Shown in pieces: positions 1 to 12,262 of a stretch of DNA of 64,000 nucleotides. The position numbers and the translations under genes are program-made. The notes beneath the pieces were generated by a model. It ran no database searches. It saw only the letters and a list, made by a program, of their open reading frames with translations, and was not told where the DNA came from. How positions within the stretch are numbered: the stretch's first letter is position 1; each line of letters begins with the position of its first letter. The DNA is from Ophthalmolycus amberensis (Eukaryota; Chordata; Actinopteri; Perciformes; Zoarcidae), in the NCBI GenBank assembly GCA_024529925.1, contig JAFEUB010000777.1, positions 1-64,000 of the forward strand, read 5' to 3'.

Positions 1-1190
1 ACACCTGAACACTTTACCCATACGTGATTGTTTGATCATGTCATTCAAAACCATGGTCATGTAGATGCTGCTATAATAACAGCTTCCACTCTTCTGGAAA
101 GGATTTTCACAATACTGTGGAACCTGCCAGGGATCACTTGCTCCCACTTCGCTCTAACAGCGTTAGTGAGCTTGGGAACTGATATTGGTTGATAAGGCCT
201 TCGATGGGTCAATGCAGGCCAGTCAGGTTCTTCCACACCAAATGGTAAAAAACATTTCTTTATGGACCTTGGTTTGTGAACAGGGCATTGTCATGTAGAA
301 ACAGGAAATGGCCCTCACCAAACGTTGCCACAAAGTTGGAAACACACTCATTGTGTGCTGCTATAGCGTTAAGGTTTCCCTTCTTTGGAAATTAGCCCAC
401 ATTATAAAAAAACAGCCCCACATCATTATTCCCTGTCCACTAAACTAAATCGTTGGCCCTGTGCATCCAAGCAGGAAGGGAACTCCTGGCATCTGCCAAA
501 TACAAATGGGTTGTCAGACCGCCACATAGTGAAGCCTGGTTGATCTCTGCAGATATGTTGTTTCTACAGCTCCACTGTCACGTGGTACTGTGCTTTACAC
601 CGACCCAATGAACACTGCACTGTGCATTGGGATTTCAGGCTTGTGTGCCTCCGCTCCACCGTGGAGATCCATGTCATGAAGCTGCCATAAAACAGTGCTG
701 ACGTTGCTTCCTGAGGCAGTTTGAAACTCGTGAGTTGACTGTTGCAACCCCCGAAATTTGAAAATGATTCACAATGAGCTTGGCGGCCGTGTTCTGCAGC
801 CTTGTGTGACCTGACCTACCGCCTCATGGGAGGAACTGTTGTTGCTCCCAGACATTTCCACTTCACACGAACGGCACTTACAGCTGACTGGGGGCAAACC
901 TAGCAGGGCAGAAGTCTGACTTGTGGGAAAGGACAGTGCCACGAGGAAATTCGCTGAGCTCTGCAGTAAAACCCATTCTATGTTTGTCACTGGAGATTCC
1001 ATGGCTCTGTGTTTCATGTTATGCACCTGGTTGAGGCATCAGAACCCACTAATTGTGTCCAAATTATTTGAATGCAACCAAAGAGAGATGCCAGTACGTA
1101 AATATCCAGGGAGAAATCCTATGCAAATGTTAAAGGGAATCACTGATGCAGATTTTTGCTGATGGCGTAATGCGGTGTATTTTTTCTGTA
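1..1190 (-). mobile_element. Decayed Tc1-like transposon
   Basis: Translated on the minus strand in shifting frames, about 400 down to 60 resembles the C-terminal half of a Tc1-family transposase: a GNLNA stretch near 365-380, an FGEGHFLFLHDNA motif near 284-321 (family form FGEGPFLFQHDNAP), and a terminal RRVEAVI-like stretch near 75-110. Tc1 transposases move DNA by cut and paste with a DDE catalytic domain. Several stops and frame changes are present, so it is inactive. Terminal inverted repeats were not identified. The part from 420 to 1190 shows nothing I can name with confidence; it may be more of the same element, and it must also hold the intron upstream of the first visible ap2b1 exon. 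Confidence 0.55.
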
Positions 1191-1193
1191 CAG

Positions 1194-1211
1194 ACTTAAA
1201 GGACCACAATC
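1194..1211 (+). other. ap2b1: ap2b1 5' UTR end, with upstream splice acceptor
   Basis: A pyrimidine-rich tract ending TTTTTCTGTACAG at 1181-1193 makes a good 3' splice site 18 bases before the ATG. The first coding exon is therefore internal and at least one noncoding exon lies upstream, not identified here. Confidence 0.6.
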
Positions 1212-4200
1212 ATGACGGACTCCAAATATTTCACAACAAACAAAAAAGGTGAGTTAAGGGAGGAAGTGGTGCTGAACTGGTTATCAGTCAGACATCATCT
1301 TATTTCTCAGCGGCTGACATTACATTCAAACTGTGCTGCTGCCAACGCATGTTGTGATTGATCTCACAGGGGAGATCTTTGAGCTGAAGGCAGAGCTGAA
1401 CAATGAGAAGAAGGAGAAGAGAAAAGAGGCGGTGAAGAAGGTCATCGCTGCCATGACTGTTGGCAAGGATGTCAGGTATTTATTGATGGTTTATGTCAAT
1501 TATCAACCCACTGTTGTATACAAAGCAAGTCAAAACACGGCCAGACTACAATCGCTCAAGTGTGTTTGTCACATACCTCTAGCATGAGTTTATCTTGAAG
1601 ATGAGGAGAACCAGCCCAACAAACATCTCAATGGAGTGTTCCTAACTTTTACACAGTTTCAAATACAGAATACACTTTAAATAGGTCACATTAACGTTAT
1701 TAACAACACTTCTGAGAGAGTATACATTGGCCTTTAGGGGGACTTCTTTATCACAATGCTCACGATGTCAACATATGATGACAGAAAAACAGCCCCGAAA
1801 GCCTCATACTGTAATGTCTGACTGAGGCCTCTCGTTTTGCTGCCAGTTCTTTGTTTCCAGATGTGGTGAACTGCATGCAGACCGACAACCTGGAACTGAA
1901 GAAGTTGGTCTACCTCTACTTAATGAACTACGCCAAGACCCAGCCTGACATGGCCATCATGGCCGTCAACAGCTTCGTCAAGGCAAGTCCCTAAATTCAC
2001 TTGTTTCTGCAGCTGCATATCATACTGGCAGGGTATCTGAAGCTGTGACTTCATCCACACCAAGGCAGATCAATCCCTGTTCACTCTCAGGTGAGAGAGA
2101 GCAGCCTTTTCAGATTCATCCATTCCAGACGGCGCTTTTGAAAAGCTCCGTTTTTGGGTCACAAAAGGTTGCTTTGTTTGTCTCATAGCATAATAACATT
2201 TTATGTTATGTCGACCGTTGGTCGGACAAGATAAGACTTTGCACCTGACTCCTTGAAAAAAAACACAGCACCTCCTTACAGTCAACATACTTTTTGGACA
2301 TTTTAGTAATTTCATCTTCAATCTCCCAACTTCAACTTGTAATTGTTTTACATAACTGTATTTTATTTTACATCTAAATAATCTGAATTCATCTGTTGAA
2401 TTATTTTCTATAAATGGAAAATTTGAATGGCTTTTATTATTTTATATATCTTTTGTTTTGTGTTTCCTTTTCGAGTGTATCGTCTTGGGCTGTGGGAAAT
2501 TACAACAAACATTTGAACAATTTGATGACGTCGAACAAAGAAAACAATTAACAAGAAGATAAATCAACAATGAAAATAATGTTTTTTTTTGCCCTATTGG
2601 TCATGCTGTTTTCAAGACTAGACAAGACACAAACTTCACATTCTCTGGAGATGTCAGGCAATTGTGTATAAATGTATATAAATATTATTGACACTTTTAC
2701 AGGATTATGGTAGAATGTACACTTGTGTTTCTATCGTTATAACATAAGAATATTCTTTAAAGTTGTTGTCAAAACTGCATTGTTTACTCCGACTATCAAT
2801 CGTTAATTATTCGACAACAGTGAAGTTTTTGTTGCATACACAAAGGATATATTTATGGTCATAGAAAGTTATGGAATTTCACTTTTGGGTCAGAGGGGGA
2901 ATGTGCCTCAGTGAAACCTAATCTCCTTAAAACCATAACTGCCCTTCTTGTCTCGACCACCAGGACTGTGAGGATCCCAACCCTCTGATCCGGGCCCTGG
3001 CCGTTCGCACCATGGGCTGCATCCGGGTGGACAAGATCACGGAGTACCTGTGTGAGCCGCTGAGGAAATGCCTGAAGGATGAGGACCCATACGTGAGGAA
3101 GACGGCGGCCGTTTGTGTGGCGAAACTCCATGACATCAATGCCCAGATGGTGGAGGACCAGGGCTTCCTGGACTCCCTGAGAGATCTCATTGCCGACTCA
3201 AATCCCATGGTAGGTGTCGGTTCTTTCCCACCTGAGCTTTATTTTCTTAGTGTGTGTTGTCCGCTAGTAGTTAACAGAGTTATCGTCGCACAACACCTCC
3301 GTCCTGTAGGTTGTGGCCAACGCGGTTGCTGCGCTGTCTGAGATCAGCGAGTCTCACCCCAACAGCAACCTGCTGGACCTCAATCCCCAGAACATCAACA
3401 AGCTGCTGACGGCCCTCAACGAGTGCACTGAGTGGGGACAGATCTTCATCCTGGACTGCTTGTCCAACTACAACCCCAAGGATGAGCGCGAAGCCCAAAG
3501 GTAGCAATCACTCAGGCTGAAGTATGGGATGTAGGCTCCTGCTGACTGGCCACCATAGAGCGACTATTGATGATTTAAGAGACAAAACTGTGTAACATCA
3601 GACATAAGATCAGCACAATCACTATGACATCCATACTTGATTCAAATCAGTGTTACCCTCCGTTAACCTTCTTGACCCTTCCTCCGTCCTTCACTTTCAA
3701 AGCATCTGTGAGCGCGTCACTCCCCGGCTGTCTCACGCCAACTCAGCAGTGGTGCTGTCCGCTGTCAAGGTGCTGATGAAGTTCCTGGAGCTGCTGGCCA
3801 AGGACTCCGATTACTACAACACCTTGCTGAAGAAGTTGTCCCCACCGCTGGTCACCTTACTCTCTGGAGAGCCCGAGGTCCAGTACGTGGCTCTGAGGAA
3901 CATCAACCTCATTGTTCAGAAAAGGTGCGTGGTCACAAACAGCAGACACAGCTTTTGGGAGCTTTCCTCAAATAGAAATGATTGTTTCTTTTGGATCGGG
4001 TTTTCCCGCAGTCTAATGTGTAATATGTTGCTTTGTGCGCAGGCCTGAGATCCTGAAGCAGGAGATCAAGGTGTTCTTTGTCAAGTACAACGACCCCATC
4101 TATGTGAAACTGGAGAAACTGGACATCATGATCCGCTTGGCCTCTCAGGCCAACATTGCTCAGGTACCTTTTATGGAACTACACAGAAGCTTTGTGAGAG

Positions 4201-7200
4201 GGATAATCTTCCTACAAAGGGTTTTGCTTTTTGCTAAATACATCAAATTGGAACAAAACCAATAAAAGTGAATCACAACTACAAATAAAAGTGTGGCGAA
4301 CACAAGCGGTGTATTACTTTTGTTCTCTGACGCTTTCAGGTGCTGGCTGAACTGAAGGAATACGCCACAGAGGTGGACGTTGACTTTGTGCGCAAGGCTG
4401 TGCGAGCCATCGGACGCTGTGCCATCAAAGTGGAGGTAAGAACGGCTGTCATTGACACCGACGTCTTCTCATGTGCATCGCAGCACGATCATCTTAATTC
4501 ACTTCAACACCAGGGCGTTGTGACAGGAGTAATATCATAATACAGGTGACAATAACTCGCTCACCAATCGCAGACTAAAATTATATTATATTCATAATTC
4601 ATTAAATAATGTATGTGTCTCCTCAATGGGGATACATTTGCCTGTCTCATCCTTGTGTGTTTATCAAACAATTGATGTGTTATAATAAAAAAATATATAT
4701 ATATCAATCATTTATGCTGCTCAGTTTATGCTTGTGTGAACTGCACCTTCTCGCGACAAGGCAAGAGGAATTTTAAGACGTTGATCAGAGGGAGAGACGA
4801 ACACCACAAACCCTTTTTCCCAGCAGACATTTTTACTTTGTCATAGTGGAAAAAAGCACAGGTGAAATGAATAACATTAACGATGTCTCAAAGGTCCCAG
4901 TTAGCTGTTCCAGTGAGCCAGCATGCACAATACCGGGGCCGTCTCTACGTGGACTGCAGCTATTGTCAATGTTATTGAACACACCTGTGCTTTTTCCTCC
5001 GACTGTGAGATGTCAAAATGTCTGCCGAGATGTAATGCAGACCAGCAACAACTAAAGCATCTAGTCCGGTCTTAATCATTTTGGCTGTAGTTTATTACAA
5101 AAATGAAGAGTTAACCTTTCCCCCCGAAGTAATGGTGACATGGTGCCTCTGTCCCGTTCCTCTGCAGCAATCAGCTGAGCGCTGTGTCAGCACCCTGCTG
5201 GACCTGATCCAGACCAAGGTCAACTACGTGGTTCAGGAGGCTATTGTGGTCATCAGGGATATCTTCCGCAAGTACCCAAACAAGTGTGTTTCCCACTGAA
5301 GCCCTGAGAACTACTCCACAAATACCAATGAGCACTTAACATAAGCGGATGACATCTATATCCCTCCAGTAAAGTAGTGTTCTGACCAATGAGATGCTGG
5401 TGTTCTCCAGGTATGAAAGCATCATTGCTACGCTGTGTGAGAATCTGGACTCTCTGGATGAGCCGGACGCTCGTGCTGCCATGATCTGGATCGTTGGCGA
5501 GTATGCCGAGAGGATCGATAACGCTGATGAATTGCTGGAGAGCTTCCTCGAGGGCTTCCACGACGAGAGCACCCAGGTGGGTCCATTCGTTTGACGAGCA
5601 ATTAACTGAATCATTTACCAACTGAATCTTGGAACGGTTACTGACATCGAGTTCAGCACATTACAATGTAGTAGAGGTGTATGGTCGAGGGTGAACAAGG
5701 GAGTTGAGGACTTTGGGAGGCATTGTACCATAAAACGAATCGTAATATAACGGTGTGTGCTTTGATTTACAGGTCCAGCTCACTCTGCTGACTGCCATTG
5801 TTAAGCTGTTCCTTAAGAAGCCATCGGAGACTCAGGAGTTGGTGCAGCAGGTCCTCAGCCTGGCCACTCAGGTGAGCAGGTGTTTTTTTGCACAGCTCAC
5901 CGTCTGTAGTCCTTAAATAAATGGGAAACAAAAGAATATATTTCACAAGCGCGCATGTTGAACTCTCTGCTCCTCTGCAGGACTCCGACAACCCTGACCT
6001 GCGTGACAGGGGCTACATTTATTGGCGCCTGTTGTCCACCGACCCCGTGACCGCCAAGGAGGTGGTGTTGTCAGAAAAGCCCCTGATCTCAGAGGAGACG
6101 GACCTGATTGAGCCCACCCTGCTGGATGAGCTCATCTGCCACATTGGCTCCCTGGCCTCCGTCTATCACAAACCGCCCAGCGCCTTCGTGGAGGGCAGCC
6201 ACGGAGTCCACCGCAAACACCTTCCCGTGCAGCACAGCAGGTCAATTGAAAAGCCGTCATGCAGATAATATTACAAAAGTAGTAAATGTCGTGCACGTGA
6301 CACACAAAGAGGGCAACATGTCAGGCAAAAGTGCTGTGTCGCTGAATCAAGGACCTGTCAAAGCTTTGACTTCCTGTCTCTTACCAGTACTCCTGTTTTC
6401 TCCTGTGACAGCATCGATACCGGCGAGAGCCCAGTGAGCAGCGGGCCACCAGCTGCCATGGAGCAGCAACATGTGATCCCCAGCCAGGGGGACCTGCTGG
6501 GTGACCTGCTGAACCTGGACCTGGGCCCTCCAGTCAATGTGCCCCAGGTCTCCTCCATGCAGATGGGGGCCGTGGACCTTCTGGGAGGAGGCCTGGACAG
6601 TTTGGTGAGCTTGAACACACGCATTCATTTTATCTGTAGAGTGTGGACATTGGCTGAACTTGGCTGAAGACCAAATCAGCATTCTGTGCTTTTTTACACC
6701 AGTTAGAGATGTTCCAATAATATTCTTTCCTTCCCGAGACCGATCCCAATGCCTGAGCGTGCGTATCGGCTCACGATATGATCCCGATTAATGATCCCAA
6801 GTGGCACATCCCGTTGTTGTTAATCCTGTGTAGCGAAAATGAGCTAATAAATGATATGATAACATGATGTCGGCATTTCCGACACTGTTGTCAGTATTGG
6901 AACAATTCGAGTACCAATGTTTATCTTGAACAAAGTTTTTGAATGGCACGTCCTAAGTTGAATACAGCCTCTCACCACACATAATCTCTAAAGCTGCAAT
7001 TAAACACGTCTTTTCATCCCTTTGAAAGGTAAATGCCAAAATATTGGCTTGTGTGCACTCGTTGCTCAAGACTTCTTCTCTTTATAACAGTGAATTTCTT
7101 ATTATTTTCAATAGAAATTGTTTTTTTGTGATTACAATGGTCATGTAAGTATGCTTGTAATTTAAATTGCTTCATGATCGTTGCTTTGAAAACTTAAAAG

Positions 7201-10200
7201 ACATCACTAAAAGGTTTTTGAAATGTTTTAAAATCCAGAATATATTTGTCCTAAACATGATTGTTTTTCCAACATAGAGCTACAGTAAGCCTTGGTGTAT
7301 TATCTTCTGTTAATGGTCACTTTTCCTCTTCTTCAAGCCACTGGACTAACTGGACTCCTTGATAATCTTCGAGCAGATTTTGAAGTCTTATTTTAATGTC
7401 TGGGGCTCTGTCTCTGTCTCTGTTTGTGTGTTTGGTCCATCTGATGTTTGGATGCTGTCTTTGGGGGCCTTTCTTCTCTCCTGTAGCTGGGGGGAGACCT
7501 GGGCGGAGGTGTTGGGGAAGTCCAGCAGTGTCAAGCCCTTCTGTTCGGCAGTCTGCCTGTCTGCATGCTCGCTGAATTAAACCCACCACACTCTCACACC
7601 AACGGCTTCTTTGTCTCACACTCATATATTTTCAGTTCGAACAGTAGTTCTCAACCTTTTCAAGTTAGAAATAATAATCCAGAATATTCAGGACAGTCTT
7701 CGCAACCCCCCAGTTTGTTTAGTTTGAACAGCTAACACCCAGGTGTCCGTTCATTCCAAGACCCCCGGACCAACCTGAAGTCTCCTGACAGAAACTAATT
7801 TGCAGGCACACAAACGCACTCAATAAAATCTATTCTGAGGTGAATTATAACCTTTTTTTTTTAATATGTTCTTTTTTTTTTCTTCTCCATAACCATCTGT
7901 CGACCCCAGAAATTATCCTCTTCCGCTAGTTTAACAACCACTGAGTTAGTAGACCACACAGATCTTAAGCATGTTTTCTGACCTGTAAAAATCATCCCAC
8001 AATTTTCATTTGTGCTCATCTTTGACCAGACCGGTGTACCGAATTCTACCACTAGGCGTCACGCTTGACTCAGCAGCCGCTCCCAAGTGGAACATAATGA
8101 GACTGAGAGAGCCCATGAATGAGAGTGCATAAACAAAAATATAATATCATGCTAATCATGTTGTTATATTGCTAATTTCAGCACGGGTTGCTAATGTAGG
8201 CTACTTTTGAATTTGCCAGAATGTGTCATCATGACAAATGCCAGTTTGCATAAAATCAAACGGGTTTAAGCGGACCAGACTGGCAAAACCAGAAATTGAA
8301 CCGTTTTCGTACGATAGATGATTGAGAGATCTCTTTGTAACTCAGCTGTAACTTAGCTTTGTAATTAATGAGCTCAAACACCCAAAACCACAAGTATGCT
8401 TCTTTGAATTCACACTCTCTCTGTCAAATGAGCTTAGGCTGATCGCTTGCTTTAGTTAAAATGTTGGTTTTTTTATGAATATTTTCTTTCTTTGGCATGA
8501 CTTGAGATGGTCTTTGTGCTTTTATTTGTAGTTTTATTGGAAATTGTCAAGTTGCCAGTGATGCTTTCCAAAATGATGGTTACGTAGATTTTGTGTGTGT
8601 GTTTTTTGTGTGGTTGTAGGTGGGACAGAACTTCATCCCCTCATCTGTGCCCAGTACTTTTGCTCCGTCCCCTACACCAGCTCCTCAAGCTGTCAGCAGT
8701 GGCCTGAACGACTTGTTCGAGCTTTCCACAGGCATGGCCATCACCACTGGAGGCCATATAGCTGCAAAATCAGTGAGTTCACACAACCTCAGAATTAACT
8801 TGTGATGGATAACACACATTCAGTCAATTACAGGTGCAGTGCTCTCAATAAAACCAACAAAGTAATGTGAGACCCTCCTTGGTGGGCAGTGTACTTGAAT
8901 GTGGTTTCAAAGTGTTTTAAATACATCCCATTGAAAGGTTTGTAATCAGCTGTTATATTGATGTTTTTCTTCTTTACTTCAATAATGGCTATTTTAACAG
9001 AAATAAAAACAGTATAATTCAGACACCAAATGTATTATTTACATTTGAAATAGTTTTGGCCCCAAAAGGGGAAAAATTCAATAATTCAGACTTCCATTTA
9101 GTTGCTTCCCCACATTGTTGCATGACAGGATAGTGTTGGAACTTTGGATTATGAATTTGTTTTCCAGTCCAGAAGAGCAGAAGTGACCCTTGATCTTTAT
9201 TGAACTAACGTGGTGCAATTGAACAACTATGTTGTATTAACTGGTGACTCTCGGCTGAATGCGTCTGTGGTTGCTCGTAATGATGTCGGCCTGTTGATTC
9301 CAGCCTGTTATATTATTGTGCACTTTACATTCAAACAGGAACCAGTTCCTATTAAAGATCTGCACACATTTTGATGCTAAGCTTGCAGTTTCTTTTACCA
9401 ATGACTGAAGCTTTTGTTGCAGGAGATTCCACACTTTTGACTTCCAGTGTGTATATATTCCATCCTGATAATTGATTACCCTGGTACCTTTTTACCAGGT
9501 GTGGCTGCCTGCAGTGAAGGCCAAGGGACTGGAGATCTCTGGAACCTTCTCTCGCCGCCAGGGCCACATGTACATGGACATGACCTTCACCAACAAGGCC
9601 CTGCAACACATGACCGACTTCGCTGTCCAGTTCAACAAGAACAGGTCGGTGAGATGATGCACAGAAAAAGTCCTGTTGAACTACCATATTACTACCATCA
9701 AATACCATCTCTCTGAAACCGTAGAGCTGGTGTATTAGACTGCTTTAACTTGATCTTGATCTTGGCGTACCACATAAATGAGCTGCTGAGTGTATATTTT
9801 GTAACTGGAAACAGGTACTGAATGATTTTTGTTCATGTCCTACATGTAGTTTTGGGATGATCCCTACCAGTCCTCTGCCCGTTCACACTCCACTGATGCC
9901 CAGCCAGACTATTGAGGTCTCTTTGCCTATCAACACCATTGGGCCTGTCATGAAGATGGACCCACTCAATAATCTCCAGGTACATAAGCTCTCACTCACC
10001 ATTTGAACAGCTGTGCCACACATTGAAAAGGCACAAAACAGTGTCTGCTTATACCCAAAATACCTAACCCCAAAGCTCTTTTGCTTACTTGTGCCCAGGT
10101 GGCTGTGAAGAACAACATCGACGTCTTCTACTTCAGCGTGCTCATCCCTCTCAACATATTCTTTGTTGAGGATGGGAAAATGGGTATGATTGTGAACCAC

Positions 10201-12262
10201 AACTTAATAAAACAACATTACATCACAAACAATATCTTCCACAACCGCTGAAGCTGGGATCAAATAGATATACATACATGATATGCTACATGACTGGCCA
10301 TTATTTACTTCTGTACGCATCAACCATCCCATAATATGTTGTGTTTCTATGTGTTGAAATCAACTCTCAGCATCCTTCATTAGTAATTTTGATATCTGTT
10401 TTTATTTTCTTCTTCTTCTTCAGAGCGACAGGTGTTCCTGGCTACCTGGAAAGACATCCCTAATGAGAACGAGCTACAGTACCAGATAAAGGAGTGCCAC
10501 CTCAATGCAGGTTGGCTTAGCAAAAACAAACAAGCATTTATATTTTTTCGTGAAATTCCGGCAACAAGTTTTCATCACACCCTGCCACGACTCTCGATCC
10601 CTCAGCGGTCCCCAGGCCCAACACTGAAAACATTTTGTGCACTCGTCACAGGACTGATAACCTACCAGCTCTCTTTTTGCCACCGAGCACTCATTCCAAA
10701 GACCTCACCCTTCTCTCTGTGTTTTCTTCTCACCCACATGCCTATCTTGGGACATTTCCTCTTCCTCTGTACCTGAAGGACTCTTCCAACTCGCTCATAA
10801 TTGTGCCACCGTTATCTTGGCAGCAGGATGGTGGCTGTTCTTAGCACGGTCAGGTTTACTGAAATCCGAAGGTTGCCAGTCATAGTTCAATAAAACCCTT
10901 ACCGTCAATTCCCTTCGAACCTTTTGCCAGTTTGCTGGTGTGACAATTAGTGTTAGTACCTATAGTGATTACAGTTCCAGTAGTGATTACAGCCTGGTGT
11001 GTATTTCACTTTGTTCAGGAATGAGGTGTGTTAATTACCTAAACCTTGATTCTGGTCTTGCAGACACGGTATCAGGAAGCTGCAGAGTAACAACATCTTC
11101 ACCATTGCCAAGAGGAACGTAGAAGGCCAGGACATGCTCTACCAGTCCCTCAAGCTAACCAACGGCATCTGGATCTTAGCTGAGCTCCGCATTCAGCCCG
11201 GCAACCCAACTACACGGTAGAGTGTTATTACACTATTGGGCCTTCAGCTGTGCTTCCTGCTTGTTTGATGAGTATCTGTGTCCAGGTGACATCTACAAGG
11301 TTTAATGTAGAATTCCAATTCAGTTCAGTTGGTAAGAAAGGAAAGACATTAACAAAGAATTTAAATTTATTTGTAATGCAGTGTGCTATATAATGAGAGT
11401 CCTTGGGTGAACAATTCAGAACCAGATTTTATTAAACAAAGGACTGCAACAACATTTATTTATTTCATTTTTCGATTTATTTATATATGCTGTTTTGATT
11501 AATGGATTGTTAGTCTATAAAATGACATCAATGAAATCACAAAGTCCACAGCGACGTCTTCCAATGTCTTGTTTTGTCCTGCCATCAATCCAAAACCCAA
11601 AGATATAATTTAAATGTGATGCAATACAGAGATAAACAACCGGTCTTCACATTGAAGAAGGTAGAACCAGAGAATAATTTTGCCTTTTTCGCTTGAAAAA
11701 TGTCTAAAATGATGAATAGATTACCAAAATAGTTTCAGATAATTTTTCTTACATTCAAACGAATCGATTAATCGACTAATTGTTTGAAGCTTTGAATCCA
11801 TGTTCTGTAAAACTCTATAAACCCTCCTTCAGCTGTCTACTTAATTGTTTCTGCACTCCACACACTCGCAGCAGATGATCATACAGAATCTAATTAGTTT
11901 TATTGGTTTTAGTATCTACCTAAATACGCTGCAGTTTACTCGTTTATATTGATCAAAAATGGTTTCAAATGGTGGTGATGCTCTAATGACCCATGGGTTC
12001 TCTTGGGGAAGGTTATGATTAAATACAGAATCAAACGGTATAGAACCATCATTACTGTTTACCCCCTGTGCGATCCTCAAAGGTACAGTAAGCTGTTTCA
12101 CGACAGATCTGAAGATCTTGAATGATCCTATTTCTGAGTAAAAGGGTTCTCCCATCGTTACGCTGTGTTCTCTCTCTGTTTCCACAGCTGTCTCTCAAGT
12201 GTCGGGCCCCAGAGGTTTCTCAGTACGTCTACATGACGTACGACTCTGTGCTGAAGACCTGA
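1212..12262 (+). CDS. ap2b1: AP-2 complex subunit beta (beta2-adaptin)
   Basis: Large subunit of the AP-2 heterotetramer that links cargo and PtdIns(4,5)P2 membranes to clathrin in endocytosis. Coding exons: 1212-1248, 1370-1475, 1847-1982, 2964-3209, 3310-3500, 3703-3924, 4043-4163, 4340-4435, 5168-5283, 5411-5576, 5773-5871, 5981-6240, 6412-6604, 8620-8772, 9499-9644, 9850-9979, 10099-10183, 10424-10510, 11064-11216, 12188-12262. The start MTDSKYFTTNKKG and paralogue-specific stretches (NNEKKEKRK, INAQMVEDQGF, NPQNINK, LSNYNPKD) fit AP2B1 rather than AP1B1. Order: Armadillo-like trunk (about 1-590), hinge with clathrin box LLNLD in exon 13, then the two-part appendage. Phases agree through exon 18. 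Exon 19 appears to lack one base after DTVS and one in GNPNYT, giving a stop at 11120-11122; with both bases the product would be 939 residues, close to the mammalian length. Intron 3 is GC-AG. The first visible exon starts at 1194, so upstream UTR exons and the promoter lie outside. Confidence 0.96.
1983..2963 (+). other. ap2b1 intron 3 (GC-AG)
   Basis: The donor reads AAG|GCAAGT, the consensus of the rare GC-AG class, and the acceptor is CACCAG|GAC. The exons join in phase as VNSFVK-DCEDPNPL. The intron interior is AT-rich and I see no repeat or gene in it. Confidence 0.85.
6605..8619 (+). other. ap2b1 intron 13
   Basis: The longest ap2b1 intron. It holds a degraded short repeat near 6700-6800 (paired GATCCC and TATCGGC-type words typical of fish hAT-derived elements) and the cassette-like exon at 7487. 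The rest is simple AT-rich intronic DNA. Confidence 0.5.
7487..7527 (+). other. ap2b1: Cassette-like exon in the ap2b1 hinge, apparently one base short
   Basis: Preceded by a strong acceptor (TTCTTCTCTCCTGTAG) and followed by GTGTCA. It reads LGGDLGGGVG, like the alternative hinge insert of mammalian AP2B1 (LLGSDLGGGIGGSP, 14 residues). As delimited here it is 41 nt, not the 42 nt needed to keep frame; one G seems missing from the GGGG run. A weak in-frame donor at GAA|GTCCAG (33-nt exon) is an alternative. Inclusion would lengthen the hinge beside the clathrin box. Confidence 0.55.
11431..11783. mobile_element. Teleost MITE in ap2b1 intron 19
   Basis: Inside intron 19 a 350-bp block starts with CTGCAACAACATT, contains GTCTATAAAATGACATCA and CAATGTCTTGTTTTGTC, and ends with GAATCGATTAATCGACTAAT. 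These words and their order are those of a very abundant teleost short DNA repeat with ATCGATTAATCGA-type ends. It has no coding capacity. Called from remembered repeat words, not a library search. Confidence 0.6.

Noticed and set aside
1212..12262. ap1b1 or a processed pseudogene
   Set aside because: Paralogue-specific residues match the AP-2 beta chain, and introns with good splice sites are present throughout.
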